Below are positions 51,942 through 63,328 of a DNA stretch of 64,000 bases, one piece after another. Both the position numbers and the translations under genes were made by a program. Positions within the stretch are counted from its first letter, which is position 1. Every line of letters begins with the position of its first letter. Source of the stretch: Nannochloropsis salina CCMP1776 (taxonomy: Eukaryota > Sar > Eustigmatophyceae > Eustigmatales > Monodopsidaceae); NCBI GenBank assembly GCA_004565275.1, contig SDOX01000005.1, positions 1,090,765 through 1,154,764 of the forward strand, read 5' to 3'. Under the pieces are notes generated by a model. The model was not told the origin of the DNA. It worked only from the letters and a program-made list of their open reading frames with translations, and made no database searches.

Positions 51942-52798
51942 GACTGGTGGGATAAAAATGAAGAGGTATTGGTTGTTGAAGTGAAAGTGAAAAAAAGAAT
52001 CACAATTAATGTATGAATAAGGACATCGCCCGCATGGCTCGGAGTCTTAGGCTCCGCTCGCGTGAGAGAGCTTGAAGCTGGCGAAGGCGAGAGTCGCGGT
52101 TTAGGCACTCCCTACGCCCCAAGTGGCCTGAATAATAGCCAATCCGCCTCTAAAACGCGATATAGGAAGCGTCAGTATAGTAAATTTGTGTCTGACAGTC
52201 ATGAATGGCATAATGGAAGCTAATGGCGCGGGATTTCCTACAGTCTTGCCAGTGCCGGGTAGTCTTGAGCGCTCGCCACTGGCAGGCCGTAACGGCAGCC
52301 ATGTATGGCGCACTACTTTGCGTGGAATGAAGTGTAGTCAATGAATCAATGAGATGCGGAAGCATCTTCAGTCCTTGCTCTTTGGAAAGTTGTAGGGTTT
52401 TCTTGGTCTTTAAATTCAGGTGCTCGTCGGCATCCCGGCCAACAACTGCATGGACAAGCCGTTTCGGATACTTGGGTCTCGGATTAGACGCGCCAGCGAA
52501 CCTTTCAACGGCAAGAAATGGTATAAATCAATATATGTCGCTACTTAAGTGCGTAAAATTTTGCACGATTGTGCTTGATATGCCCCGTCAAATAGCAAAG
52601 CATCGTGAAAATGGACCTAAAGCAAATCGCAATACACCCTCAAGCTCGTCAATCGTGGACGGCAATGTTCACGAGGAAGACTGGCGAACGATTTATTTTT
52701 CTTACATATTTATCTTTCTTTACTAGTTAAGTACATATACCGTCTCATTCTTCCCTACTATTTGTCTACAACAGGAACGTTTTTGGCATAGAACAAAC
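51942..52798. promoter_or_regulatory. Divergent upstream region, TLC and PH/CRAL-TRIO genes
   Basis: About 0.86 kb between two divergently read membrane-lipid-type genes. A GC-rich patch at 52020-52110 holds an imperfect inverted repeat (GGAGTCTTAGGCTCC, 52040-52054) able to form a short hairpin. No tRNA or coding region is seen. Confidence 0.35.
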
Positions 52799-55301
52799 AT
52801 GCCGGATTCTGGCTCGCCGATAGAAGCACCGGGAATAGCAACCATTACAACGCCGGTGCTCATAAAACCGGATGTTTGCTCGGGGGAGGTTGTCTCTGCG
52901 GCAGGCTCTACGACCTTCCCTGTCGGAGGATCGAGCACCGAAACTACACTTACGTCTTCCTCCCCCACCAAGCACCTGAGAGGCCCTCCGTTCGGGGTCT
53001 TGAAGACTGGAAACCTGCTCAAGAGGAATCCCAACAGACCATTTGATAAGCCTAAAAGACGATTTTTCATCTTGACAAGCGTAGCTCTTCATTGGTTTAA
53101 GCGCGAGGATGGTTACGACCTGTTTGGAGACGAGCGTGGAAACATAAATCTCCATGACATGTCAAAGGTGGACCTTTGTGCGATCTTACCCGACAACCCA
53201 TCATCGCATGGAGATGCCTTCGAGGTCTGCTGCCATCAAGATTCAGTTCATCGCATCTTCCAAGCATCATCGCCGGAGGAGGCATGCGCGTGGGTTTCAG
53301 CATTGAAGGGCGCTAAAAAAGCGCGTCCCACGTTTCGGCGCGAGACCCTATCTGGGTTGAGTTTCTCGCCCCATGGTCACAATTACGACAAAGAACCGCC
53401 TTTAGTCTCGGTCGTGACGCTCAAAAAGGGTGAGGCTGGAGAGGAAGTGGTCTTAGCCAAAGCGCCGCAGTACCAGTACGGGGAAAACTTCCGGCTGCCC
53501 CTTGATCCGAGGGCTTCCTCTCCGCCTCCCCTCTCCCAGACACTGTGCATCTTGTTAAGCAATGGAGATTCGGCAGAGGTAAACACAGAGGTACTGAGAA
53601 ATTGCGAGGTGGGTGACACCTTACCCGCGCGAGTTAGCTGTCTGAGCGACCAGATTGCTGTGCTACCTCTCACGCTTAGAGCTAGGTTTCAGGCAAAGAC
53701 CGGAGCAGTTCCCGCGACACCGATTTCTCGGCCAGAAGCATTCCTTGTTTCCTCGTTATCTGCCGTCTTTCTGGCTTTGTCCACGGGATGGAGCCTTCAG
53801 GATGGACAAGGGATGGCAAAAGGTCCGGGATGCTTCCATTACGTGGAACGCCTGCTTTTCCTGGTCCTGGTGGCTTTCACCCTGCTTCGTGCTCTGTGTC
53901 CACAGCTGCAGGTATATTTACAGAAATACAATGCTTGGAACGGTAATCACGGGTACACCACGGTATTAGAAATTTCCATCGACGACTACGTGGTCGAAAG
54001 CCGCCGCAGCAAGAACGCTGAGCAAGAAGAAGCCAACGTTCTCCCTCCCATTCCGGACCGTTTCGTCAATGGCTGCTTTGGGGACATGGTGGAGGCTGAG
54101 CGTCGATGGAGAATCACCTTGGCCTGGCGCAAGAATTTTGGGACAGATACAATCTTGGAACGCGAGCATCCGTACTTTGATTTGGTCAAGCAGGCACTAC
54201 CGGCCTTTTATTGCGGAACCGCTAGGGACGGGAACCCTGTGTACTACGAGAGATCGGGGCAGACCGACCTGGCCAAGGCCAAGGAGGTGGGGCTAGACTG
54301 GATGGTGTACAACTATGTGCACTCCACAGAGGTAGGTCTTTCCGGCTCGCATGAGCAGGAGACGAGTCCGATCGGACGGGCTCCAGGTGCCTTTTCAATC
54401 ACGCACCTGTTTCTATTAAATAATCTATCTTACCGGATTTCGCTGAAACTTGGGTGTACAAGTGGCGGAGAACTCACCCCCTCCCTCTTTTTTCGGTATT
54501 TAGTTCGTGTTCAAGGTGTTGCATCCGCGCGAGACTGCTCGCACGGTCACAATCTTCGACGTGGAGGGTCTGTCGCTGGGGGACATCGCTGGAGATCCGC
54601 TGGAATTTATTCGAAGAGCTACACATGTCATGCAGGTAAGGTACAGATTGCGCAGCGACAGCGCGTCACATACAGCGGTTTAAACCCGTAGGAAATGTTG
54701 TAATCGCCTCGCGATCAACCGAAAGCCAAAATGATGCGTTCACCTTTCTTGACCTCAACCCACTGGTTGCTGATTCCTCCAGGAGCACTATCCAGAGCGG
54801 TGCCGCGTCATCATAATCTGCAATTGCCCCGGTTGGTTCTCCTTCGTTTGGAAAATTATACGACCTCTCGTTAACGAGACAACGCAGCAGAAAGTCAAGG
54901 TAACCCATTCTATCCTTTCGGTGCATCACAGCAGGAATAGGGGATGAGATCTTCCTCTCTTCTTCTCCTGTATTCTAAAATGTGTGTGCTGTTACATGTG
55001 CTGTTTGTATCTTTTAAAAAAAGTCCATTGCCGCTTTTTTATTCTGCATCTTGTTTCATAGATCGTCAGCAAATCCGCGACTTTCAAGGCGATAAACGAA
55101 TTTGTGGAAGCGGATCAGATTCCAGTCGAGTACGGAGGAAGTCTTCGATTTGGTGACGGGGAAGACAGCTGCCGGTGGCTATGTCCGGAAGAACAACAGT
55201 TACGTGAGCATGTTCAGGCGATCAATAAACGATTTAAAGAGGAAAGAGCCGCGAGAGGGGAGCGAGAGCCGGATCGCATGGAGCCGATCTATGGGGATTG
55301 A
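52799..55301 (+). CDS. PH-domain plus CRAL-TRIO (Sec14-like) protein
   Basis: Lipid-binding/transfer candidate of 673 residues. Model: join(52799..54331,54504..54635,54783..54899,55062..55301); all junctions are phase 0. N-terminal PH domain at ~65-172 (FGVLKTGNLLKRNPNRPFDK ... EEACAWVSALKGAKK, ending in the expected Trp helix). A hydrophobic segment near ~345-370 (YVERLLFLVLVAFTLLRALC) looks like a membrane anchor. The C-terminal CRAL-TRIO domain spans ~410-640: CRAL-TRIO-N like LAWRKNFGTDTILE, NPVYYERSGQTDLAKAKEVG, VTIFDVEGLSLGDIAG, EHYPERCRVIIICNCPGWFS, VNETTQQKVK, and IPVEYGGSLRFGD. The three last exons are invisible to a simple frame scan. Cargo likely phosphoinositide or other lipid; not determined. 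Confidence 0.9.
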
Positions 55302-55935
55302 GTACAAAGGGAGGCGCAGATCGGGGAAAAGGAAGGGAGGGGTAACATAAAGGCACGACACAAGTTTGCAGGAACAGGCCTTCACAACGCGGGAGAAGTG
55401 GATCCGGAGGAGAAATTCATGGACGAAATCATAAGGGAGATGCATGCGGGTAGTCAGGAGACGACACAAAGGAAAGACAAGAGGAGGGAAGGGGCTTCTG
55501 AAAAACACTTTGAAAAGAGATGGCAAGGTCATTTTGTTTCCGGGCCAAATCCATTTGACAGCCATGCATAAAAATGGCATAAAGAGATGCACGCCGAAAT
55601 ATGAGTACTGATTGCTACGATGCTTGATGCATGCGCGAGAATTGTCTCCCACAAGTCTCGCCTTTGTGACAGCATGACATTCATTTCTTATTCAGAAAGC
55701 CAAAGGTCACGTCGAGATTGAATATGTCTCCGCGTAGAAATAAACACATTTTAAGGAGGCATTTAAAGTGCCTGCCAAAAGTGAAATTAAACTAAATGCA
55801 ACTTTCTCAACAACATCATTTCCTTGTCGAGTCCAATGATTTGCTTTCTTATCACTGTCGACATGTTCTCCCTTTGCCTCCGTACGACCTGTCGCAGCAT
55901 GGACGTGTACACGCTGTGCTGTGCACTTTCAGCTC
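55302..55935. other. Convergent gap
   Basis: About 0.6 kb between the PH/CRAL-TRIO gene and the glutamine-rich gene. It holds the two 3' UTRs; the first 80 bp continue purine-rich. No coding region is seen. Confidence 0.4.
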
Positions 55936-57616
55936 TTATCGCCCCTTGATTGACGGCCACCGGAGATGTGCTTGTCCGCTGGCGCCTCGGCTCAGCTCCC
56001 CTCTCTTCACGTTTGTGGTTGCCAACATGTCTATCAACCGATCATGCCCCTGCCGCCTGCTCCTCCTCTGCTTTCTCCCCAAATATCGAACCACGTCCGT
56101 ACGCCTTAAAATATGACCCTCCTCGGGCCGCAAACTCTCTGTCGCCTCTCCATTTCTACGTTGACCCTGCCCCTGCTGCTCCTGCTCCTCTTCCGCTTCA
56201 TTCTCATCGGCATTCTTCCTTCCCGGTAGCTCGTAGGGAGCCAGAAACCTGACAACAATGGGTTCTTGCGCACCCAATGTCGCCCCCTCACGGACCAAAT
56301 GTCGCACGTCCTCGTTTTCCCGCTGCTTCGCCAGCCGCACCAAATCTTCCAATAATCCCGTCGCATAGTCCTGGCACGCTCGGGATAAAGCCTCCACCGC
56401 ACGCGCCCTGCCCAAGGACTCGTCCTCCTCGGGCTCTTCTTGCCTTTCTTCTTCTTCCACCTTGCCCTTCCCCTCCCCCACCAATTTCTTTCTCCCTTGG
56501 TCCTCTGTGCCCATCCCGAGTTTGCCTTGCTCCCCTCCATTTGCACATCCTACTTTACGCGCACTCAGCCTCTCTTCCTCCCTACGCTCCGCCCTCCTCA
56601 AAGCTTTACGAACCAATTCTCCATCCATAACATGTTTAAATTCCCAGGTCTCTGCCTCTTTTGCACTCAGCATACGCAGAGGCTGGATGTGCTCCAGGAG
56701 ACCTTCGTCCTCCTCCCGCACGATACACTCCAAGTCCGCCTCCCTGGTGATATCGGATTCAATATCCTCCCCCGTTGCTTGCTGGGCATTGATCAGATCC
56801 AAATCATCCAAGGCCTCCACTATCTGACCCCCCCGTGGCTGCTGTAGAGGGGCCCGGGCTGCTCCCTGCTCCTGGTGTGGTAGCTGATGTTGCTGTCGGG
56901 AAGACGGGGGCTTGTCCGGCGAAAAACTTTCCCCATCCCCCCGCTGTCCCCCCGCTTGCTCCAATAAGCGCCGCGCTTCCCTCCACGCGCGAGACACAAA
57001 ATCTTTGCCTAACAATTCGACTAACTTCTGTTGAACCTCCACGTGAGGCAGTTTAGGGTGTGCCTTGAAATACCGGAAAGCCTCCTGAATCGAGACCTTT
57101 TTCTCCGTGTCCATTTTCAACATGGTCCGATAGAGACATTCTGCAAAACTCGCCTTTCGAGGCCCTCCGCTACCCGTGCCGGCCGTGTTAGCACTACTGT
57201 TGCCGCTCTGGTGCGTGTTTGTAGTGTTGGCCTTGGCGGGGTCTTGGTATTGTGAAGGGCGCTGGAGATGTTGATGCGACGGTGATAGCTGTTGCTGTGG
57301 ATAGCTTTGCTGCTGGTGAGACGACTGAACGACTTGGGATGACGCTGGCCTTCGAAGGGACTGCTGTGAGCCGACTGCCGGGGCGCCTGGTGGTTGCTGG
57401 AGCTGCACCTGAGGTGTCGCTGGCTGGTGTTGCTGCTGAAGCTGATGCTGCTGTTGATGGTGGAGTGGACGCTGCTGCAAATGCTGTTGTGGTTGCGACT
57501 GTTGCGTTGGCTGTTGCGAATGTTGCGGCTGCTGCGATAACTGCCGTTGATGCAATAGTTGTTGTTGTTGTTGTTGTGACTGTTGTTGCTGGTGTTGTTG
57601 TTGTTGGTGTTGTTGG

Positions 57617-57657
<41 letters not shown>

Positions 57658-57666
57658 TCGTGGTGG

Positions 57667-57733
<67 letters not shown>

Positions 57734-58541
57734 GGTTGTTGTTGTTGTTGCGGTTGTTGTTGTTGTTGTTGTTGTTGCTGTTGTTGTTGTTGTTGTTTTC
57801 GTGGTTGATGTTGTGGTGATGGTTGTTGTTGCTGCTGTTGGTGGTGTTGGTGATGAAATTGTTGTTGTGCTTGTTGCTGTTGGGGTTGTTGTTGTTGACG
57901 TTGTTGATGTTGGTATTGTTGTTGTTGGTATTGTTGTTGTTGCTGCTGCTGCTGCTGCTGCTGGAAGTGCTGTCGCTGCTTCTGCTGCTGGTGCTGTTGT
58001 GGTTGTTGTGGTTGTTGTTGCTGTGGTTGTGGTTGTTGCTGCTGTGGTTGGTTTTGTTGATGATATTGTTGACGTTGTTGATGTTGTTGTTGCTGCTGCT
58101 GCTGATGGCGCAGAGACTGTTGATGCTGCTGCTGCGGCTGGGATTGGGAAGGGAAGCCTTGCGCTGGGATGTGATAGGATTGCTGCAGGGCCTGTCGCTG
58201 TTGTAATGGTGTTGTCATATTCGGTGGTGGCTGTGGCTGAAAGGTTGGATGCTGTTGCTGCTGTTGCCGCTGTGCTTGGCCCTGAGCTTGCCCAGCTTGA
58301 GGGAACTGCTGCATTTGGGATGGATTATACCCTGTGGGAAAGCTTGAAGGAGCGGACCGCGCATTACTGCTATAGAACCCAGGAGAAAGCCCAGGACGCG
58401 GACCTCCGCCCGGCCGAGGAGCAAGTAGAAGGGGGGGGGGGCAGACGTGGGATTGACAGGGGCAGGGGGGGGGTCGCTCGTGTCCTCATCATCCTCCTGC
58501 AGCAAAGCAGCGACGTCTACATCCATGTCAATCGTCTGCAA
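55936..58541 (-). CDS. Glutamine-rich nuclear protein, possibly TFIID subunit TAF4
   Basis: A continuous frame from an ATG at 58314 encodes 792 residues; its first ~350 are mostly glutamine. Upstream, the same reading continues without stops to a run of 11 C (minus strand, about 58431-58441), and a good start (MQTIDMDVDVAALLQEDDED, ATG at 58541) lies in a frame one base off; a single extra C would join them. After the Q-rich half come two globular patches: LPHVEVQQKLVELLGKDF, vaguely like the RST domain of plant TAF4, and VEALSRACQDYATGLLEDLV...AKQRE, which shows a TAF4 histone-fold pattern. Identity is therefore suggestive only; other Q-rich coactivators are possible. Intronless as far as seen. 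Confidence 0.5.
57556..57960 (+). repeat. (TTG)n-rich tract, poly-Gln on the minus strand
   Basis: Long imperfect trinucleotide array of TTG with CTG, TGG and GTG variants, encoding CAA/CAG glutamine codons on the minus strand. It is the densest part of a Q-rich region spanning about 57260-58300. Plus-strand poly-Val and poly-Leu frames across it are artefacts. Confidence 0.95.
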
Positions 58542-59216
58542 GGATCCACGCGTGTTGACCCTATCACTTAATTTACAGGAAAGGAGTGAGACGCTGAGTA
58601 TATGCTCTCGCAGCTTAAGCTGTGATATAACGAGAGGCGGTGGGTGAGGTCTTCGGAATGGAAGACGCTGCTCTTACAATGAAAGACGACACCAGAAAGC
58701 CAGATCTCACGTAAGAAGGAGGCTCTGCAACTTTCTCAATAATCTGCAACAAACGAAAAACAAATATCAAGCATTAGGCGGAAAACATTACCAATGACGA
58801 GATGGAAGAGCAGAAAGAAGAGGGGGGACGACGACACAACCGCCAGCGGCAGGGGGTGAGGAGGTTAAAATTAATAAGTCAACTCGCACGAAAAGAATGA
58901 ATGGAGGGCAGGCTAAAAATTACCCTTACAAATAAGTGTGGTCAAACAAGGTACAAACTATAGCAATTGACTGTGAGAAGTGCATGGAGACAACAACTGC
59001 TTCCAAGATCATGCAGGGATTTAATGTAATTTTAAAATTTGTGTGACCGTCTCTAACCAAAACAAAGCTATGTGCGTAATCAATGTGATCGAACAAGCAC
59101 TAAAGGAAGCGCTTTAAACATTGCATTTAAATTCCTTCATTTTCTGTGTTTTTCTAAAGACAAGACGACGATACACAAGCAACAACTCATCATTTTCAAC
59201 GCCCAACCATGGCTCC
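58542..59216. other. Gap between Q-rich gene and eIF3k
   Basis: Upstream region of the Q-rich gene and 3' UTR of eIF3k. AT-rich towards 59000-59100. No coding region seen. Confidence 0.4.
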
Positions 59217-60393
59217 TCACGCTGCCAATCGGTTCAAGATACCAAGCATATTTTGTAAATCCACTTTCTCTTTGTATTTTCGGACCCACGGCTGATTTTC
59301 TTTATTAGGAGCAAAAATTACCCGGTCTACCTCCACCTTGGCCACCAACCCAGGGGTATTTGCCGTAAGGAAGCTGTCAAGCTCATCTCCACTCAATCCA
59401 ACGCCGTCAGAGACATGAGCCTTATCTACCGCTTTGTACGTGGCAGCGTGGACTGTCAATATGACTAAAATGGTGAAGGAATGAGTGTCTGAGATCTGAA
59501 AGCTTGAACGGCCGTACACACAAGTCTATCTTCCCTTTGCATCATCCGAACATTGAAGAAAAAGAATCATCTCACAAAGCACTTACTTTTTCGAATGTCG
59601 TCTTTCCACTCAGGGATAGCTAAAAAAACTGCCGCTCTGCTGTTGAGAATGGACCAAAAATCTGCATATCTTGCCGTTTCCAGGGCCTCCGCTGCATCCT
59701 TTATGGTCAGCACGTTTTCCTAGAATAGCGCACACAGGTAGAAAAGATGTGTGAAGGAAACGTGCCACTCACATGCTCCAAAAGGCCGATTTCGTATTCC
59801 CCTCCGCCAAACTTACATCAGTCTGAAGCTTCTCAGGAAGGATGTAAAGCAGAAGGGTAAAATCCGTCGCCGGAAGATTCAGTAACGCTTTTAGCAAAAT
59901 CTAGGTTGGGATGTCAGAAGGGATCATAACGTGAAAAAATGTCTCTTGCCTTCCCTATCGCGACAAATCTTTCATCGAGCTTGTCGATTGTAATCAGCAT
60001 TTTGAAGCAATTTACACTGTCCCCATCAAGCTCACAGGCATCGATCGAAAACAGGTGGCGGCCTTACCGTCTCCACATTTTCATTATTGGCGAGCGGGGG
60101 ATAGAGCAGGTACAATTTAAGCAACGACTTGTTCGCCTCAAAGTCGTACGACCCCTCTTTCACCTAACAAAGTATTTCAAACAATATTAAAACAAGGGAA
60201 GTGTGATGCTTGACATAACGTCTGCCATTGCCCCAAACGCTCCGCTAAAACTCACCTGCAGCTGCAAGTACTCCTCCAAATGCTTCACTTTCTCCTGCGT
60301 GTAGAGGCCATCACCGAGGACATTGCTATGAACACTGTTGTAAGAAGATGGTCTGGACAAACCCGTGCTTATCCCAGGACTCGCATTTGCCAT
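59217..60393 (-). CDS. EIF3K: Translation initiation factor eIF3 subunit K
   Basis: Small non-core eIF3 subunit with HAM and winged-helix (PCI-like) domains. Model: complement(join(59217..59464,59587..59719,59817..59900,60068..60163,60256..60393)), 232 residues (human 218). Each splice preserves the family alignment: HLEEYLQLQ/VKEGSYDFEANKSLLKLY, NNENVET/ILLKALLNLPATDFTL, LQTD/ENVLTIKDAAEALET, DDIRK/IILTVHAATYKAVDK, and the C-terminal YKEKVDLQNMLGILNRL matching the human EKIDFDSVSSVM end. Introns are 92-167 nt. With five exons in 1.2 kb it is the most intron-dense gene here and only the last exon resembles a long frame. An extra upstream 5' exon cannot be ruled out. Confidence 0.93.
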
Positions 60394-60857
60394 ACTTGAG
60401 TTGCTTTCAGGTCCTGATAGAGGAGCAGTCTTGGATGGTGTCGGGGATGGAAGAGTGAAGGCCCTGTACAGGAAGATGTGAAAGGTAACCCCGAGATACC
60501 AATCATCACAACATAACTGGACAAGAAAATTTCAACAATTGCACATCCAGGACCAGGAACTCTCCGGCACCGTCAGACAGGCTCGTTTCCCCCGGGCGCC
60601 AAGCGTGGGGCTGGCAATGCTTCTCGGGGGCGAGCGTCACCGTGGTAGGGCATCCCCCAGTGCCCCATCCTCGACTCTTTCCGGGGTTGCATGTCCAATT
60701 CTGTTGTCCCAAGCCCCACGTCCTCACGTCTCAACGGTCCACGGAGCTACAGGTTTGGCGCCTTGCGATTGACAGCCGGCGCGGGAGCGTTCTCATGTCC
60801 CTTTTGGTCTGACGTGCGCTTGGAGCTCTCCGACCACGGGAGGAGGATCAAGCAGAA
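60394..60857. promoter_or_regulatory. Divergent upstream region, eIF3k and third RAP gene
   Basis: About 0.46 kb, unusually GC-rich (60540-60850) for a gap in this window. Short frames on both strands but none with a motif. Must contain the eIF3k promoter and, if the signal exon is used, the RAP promoter. Confidence 0.4.
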
Positions 60858-62793
60858 ATGCGTGTCTTGCCGTCGCGCGAAAGGCAACTCGGTGTCTCGT
60901 GTATACGACGGATCTCCACCAGGGCGCTTGCTTTTCTGGGTGTCGGGCTCATCCTTGGGTCACTGCTGTCCGTGCATAGTTGTGCATCCCCACATCGGTC
61001 TCGAGGTAAGAAACAGGCCATGCGCATGCTTGCACTTGAACTCCCTTATGGTACAAGACACACGCCACGAAAAAGCGTATTAGTCAGCTGCGGAAAACTT
61101 GTTGTCACGCATTATGCGACGTGACTAGTAGGCCGAATGGTGCAATGCTTATCGGGAGCGTCTCGAATCCTTTGAAGCTTCTTATTCCGATCTGATGGGA
61201 ATCACTCGCTTGCGAATAGGTTTTCTTTTTGTTACAACTTCGACCGCTTCGGCCACAGCGTCGTCATCATACAAGTTCTACACATCACGGCTATTTGGGC
61301 GTAAAAAGGCGGGACGAACCAAAGGGGATTGCGCAGATGATGGCCTCCCCGGGGGCTCCAGCCTGGAGAAGAAGACCGCGCCGTTCTCTCCCTCCGACGC
61401 TCACGTCGCCTCCGCCACTGCCACATCCACCATCACCAGTCTGATCGGTCGGAGTGATAAGGTCGAAGTTCTACGCACCATCGAGTCCCTCCCTTCCATC
61501 TGTTTGGACGGCGTCACGGTGGCGGCGGCTTGGGATCGGCTGGCGCAACGGACAGTGCCCGCCGGCCCCCGGGCCCCCCACCTGCCCCCCCTTCACAACG
61601 ACCGCGCGTTCCACATTCTTTTGGAGCGGACCCGTACGCTTCTCCCAGACCTATCACCCGGGCACTGTGCGGCGGTCGTCGGCAACTTGGCCAAGCTGCG
61701 GTACCGGCCGGACGACTCTTTTCTCTCCGCGCTTCTAGTCTCATGCCGCAGTCGCGCAGAGGCGCAGACCTTCGGACAGGCGGCCCATTTGATTTCAGGC
61801 CTGGCGCGATTGGACTATGATTTCGAAGAGGAAGAGCTGGGGCGCCTGGCTTGCTTGATGGAGGAGCGGTTGTTGACCATGGAAAAGGACACGTTGCACC
61901 CCGAATCGCTCTCGATGGGTCTGTGGGCGCTCGCCGTCCTGGGCCCGCTGGGAGACCCGAGTCGTGAAAAATTACGGAACTGGCTCGTGGAAGCGGCGAT
62001 CGACCGACTGGCCAGCGCTCATGCGGAAGCCACCGCAGCGGGATTCGGGCAAGGTCCTGTGCTTTCGGAGGGCAAGGCGAAGAACTTGGTGCGGATCTGC
62101 CGGTTGCTTCGGACCGCCTTGCTCTTTCTCTCCGACCCGGAGGTAGGACAATCTGGAAAGAAGGTGAGTGGGACGTCTGATGGCTGGGAAGGGAAGGCGG
62201 TGGAAGAGGGGAGGCGCACTGCCAAGACCCCCTCGCTCGCGTCTCTTTCTCGCCCTGCCCCTGCCTTGAGCCCTTGCTACCCCCTGGCGCTGTCAAATGA
62301 CGACCTGAATTTGTCCGCCTTCGCAAAGCTTCGCCTGTGCGTGGGCCAAGTCTGGCTGGATCTGGGCGCCTGGGTGGACCCTGTCCGATCCTCCCGGTTG
62401 CAGATGGAGGTGGAATCGACCCTCCGCTCCGGCGGCGCCTATTGTACGGGGGAGTGGGAGGACGAGATGGTGACCGTGGACGTGGCGTTGCACCCTCGGC
62501 CAATGAGTGGTGGGGAAGACGCGGAGGGCGCGCGGGATGACGGGAGGGGGGGAAGGAGGGTGCGACCAGTGGCCTTGGAAGTGGACGGACCCTCCCACTT
62601 CTTTGTGAACCAGCCGCAGCGCCCGACGGGGGACACCAAGATCAAGCACCAGGCCCTGCACCTGGGAGGGCAGTGGTCCGCCGTCATCTCCTTGGCGCAT
62701 TTCGAGTGGCCCAAGTCGAGCAAGCAGCAGTTGGCGATTGTTAAGAAGAAGATTGCGCAGACAGGCTTGGAGCCGAAAGACTTCTTCCGGTGA
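60858..62793 (+). CDS. RAP-domain protein with separate signal-peptide exon
   Basis: Organelle RNA-binding candidate. Proposed model: join(60858..61005,61259..62793), 560 residues. Exon 1 encodes a classic signal peptide (RALAFLGVGLILGSLLSVHS) and ends at a strong donor CGAG/GTAAG; the 253-nt intron ends in a pyrimidine-rich CGGCCACAG; the joint is in phase. A downstream ATG inside the intron (61195, MGITRLRIGFLFVTTST) is in frame with the same body and would give a 532-residue form with a mitochondrial-like start. Helical repeats are fewer and weaker than in the other two RAP proteins (HCAAVVGNLAKLRYRPDD, AAHLISGLARLDYDFEEE, SLSMGLWALAVLG). The RAP domain is C-terminal (~450-555): VTVDVALHPRP, VALEVDGPSHFFVNQ, WSAVISLAHFEWPK. 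Confidence 0.85.
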
Positions 62794-63328
62794 GGAAGGG
62801 GCAGTCATGTAGCCGTAGTTATTAAATGTGCTCCAGGAAATACAATTTTGACGTACGTGCAAGCATAAATTATATACATCCATAAGGACTTGACACTGCA
62901 CGGTGTTAATAGTGGTTGTAGGCAGCAGGAACCTCGGACCGCGGTAGCAAAATTTATACATAACCGTAACTTTTTTTTTGGAAGAACTGTTCAAAATGGC
63001 CTAGCCATTATTTTTGTCGGAATGCCAATTCTCCGGACAAAGCAGGCTATGCAGAAGGGAGTTTACCGCCCTCACTTAGGAGCGAAAAGTACACCTGTTG
63101 GACGCAAAAAATAGAAACTCATTTTTAAGGCTCAAGTTGGGAGTGCGTAGGTTTTGTGGCTACCAGCAGCCATCTCAAACGCGTATAAGATCTGTTGCTC
63201 TCATTCATGGCACAAGCAATTTGCTTTCAAAATACTGAATTTCATACACAATATGCGCATCCGGGTAAAGTCTAAATTCCCGCTCTACGTGCCTCCAGCC
63301 TTTACGTTATCCTCCGTACATGATGGTA
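62794..63328. other. Convergent gap
   Basis: About 0.5 kb of AT-rich 3' UTR-like DNA between the RAP gene and the transporter exon. Includes a T9 run at about 62970. No coding region. Confidence 0.45.

Noticed and set aside
52030-52110. Possible tRNA or snoRNA in a GC-rich intergenic patch
   Set aside because: A short hairpin can be drawn but no cloverleaf, anticodon loop, or C/D or H/ACA box set is evident.
57556-57960. CRISPR-like periodic repeat
   Set aside because: Period is three bases with no spacers, in a eukaryotic coding region.
57252-58571. 439-codon plus-strand frame rich in valine
   Set aside because: It is the complement of the polyglutamine repeat; the poly-Val run has no biological pattern.
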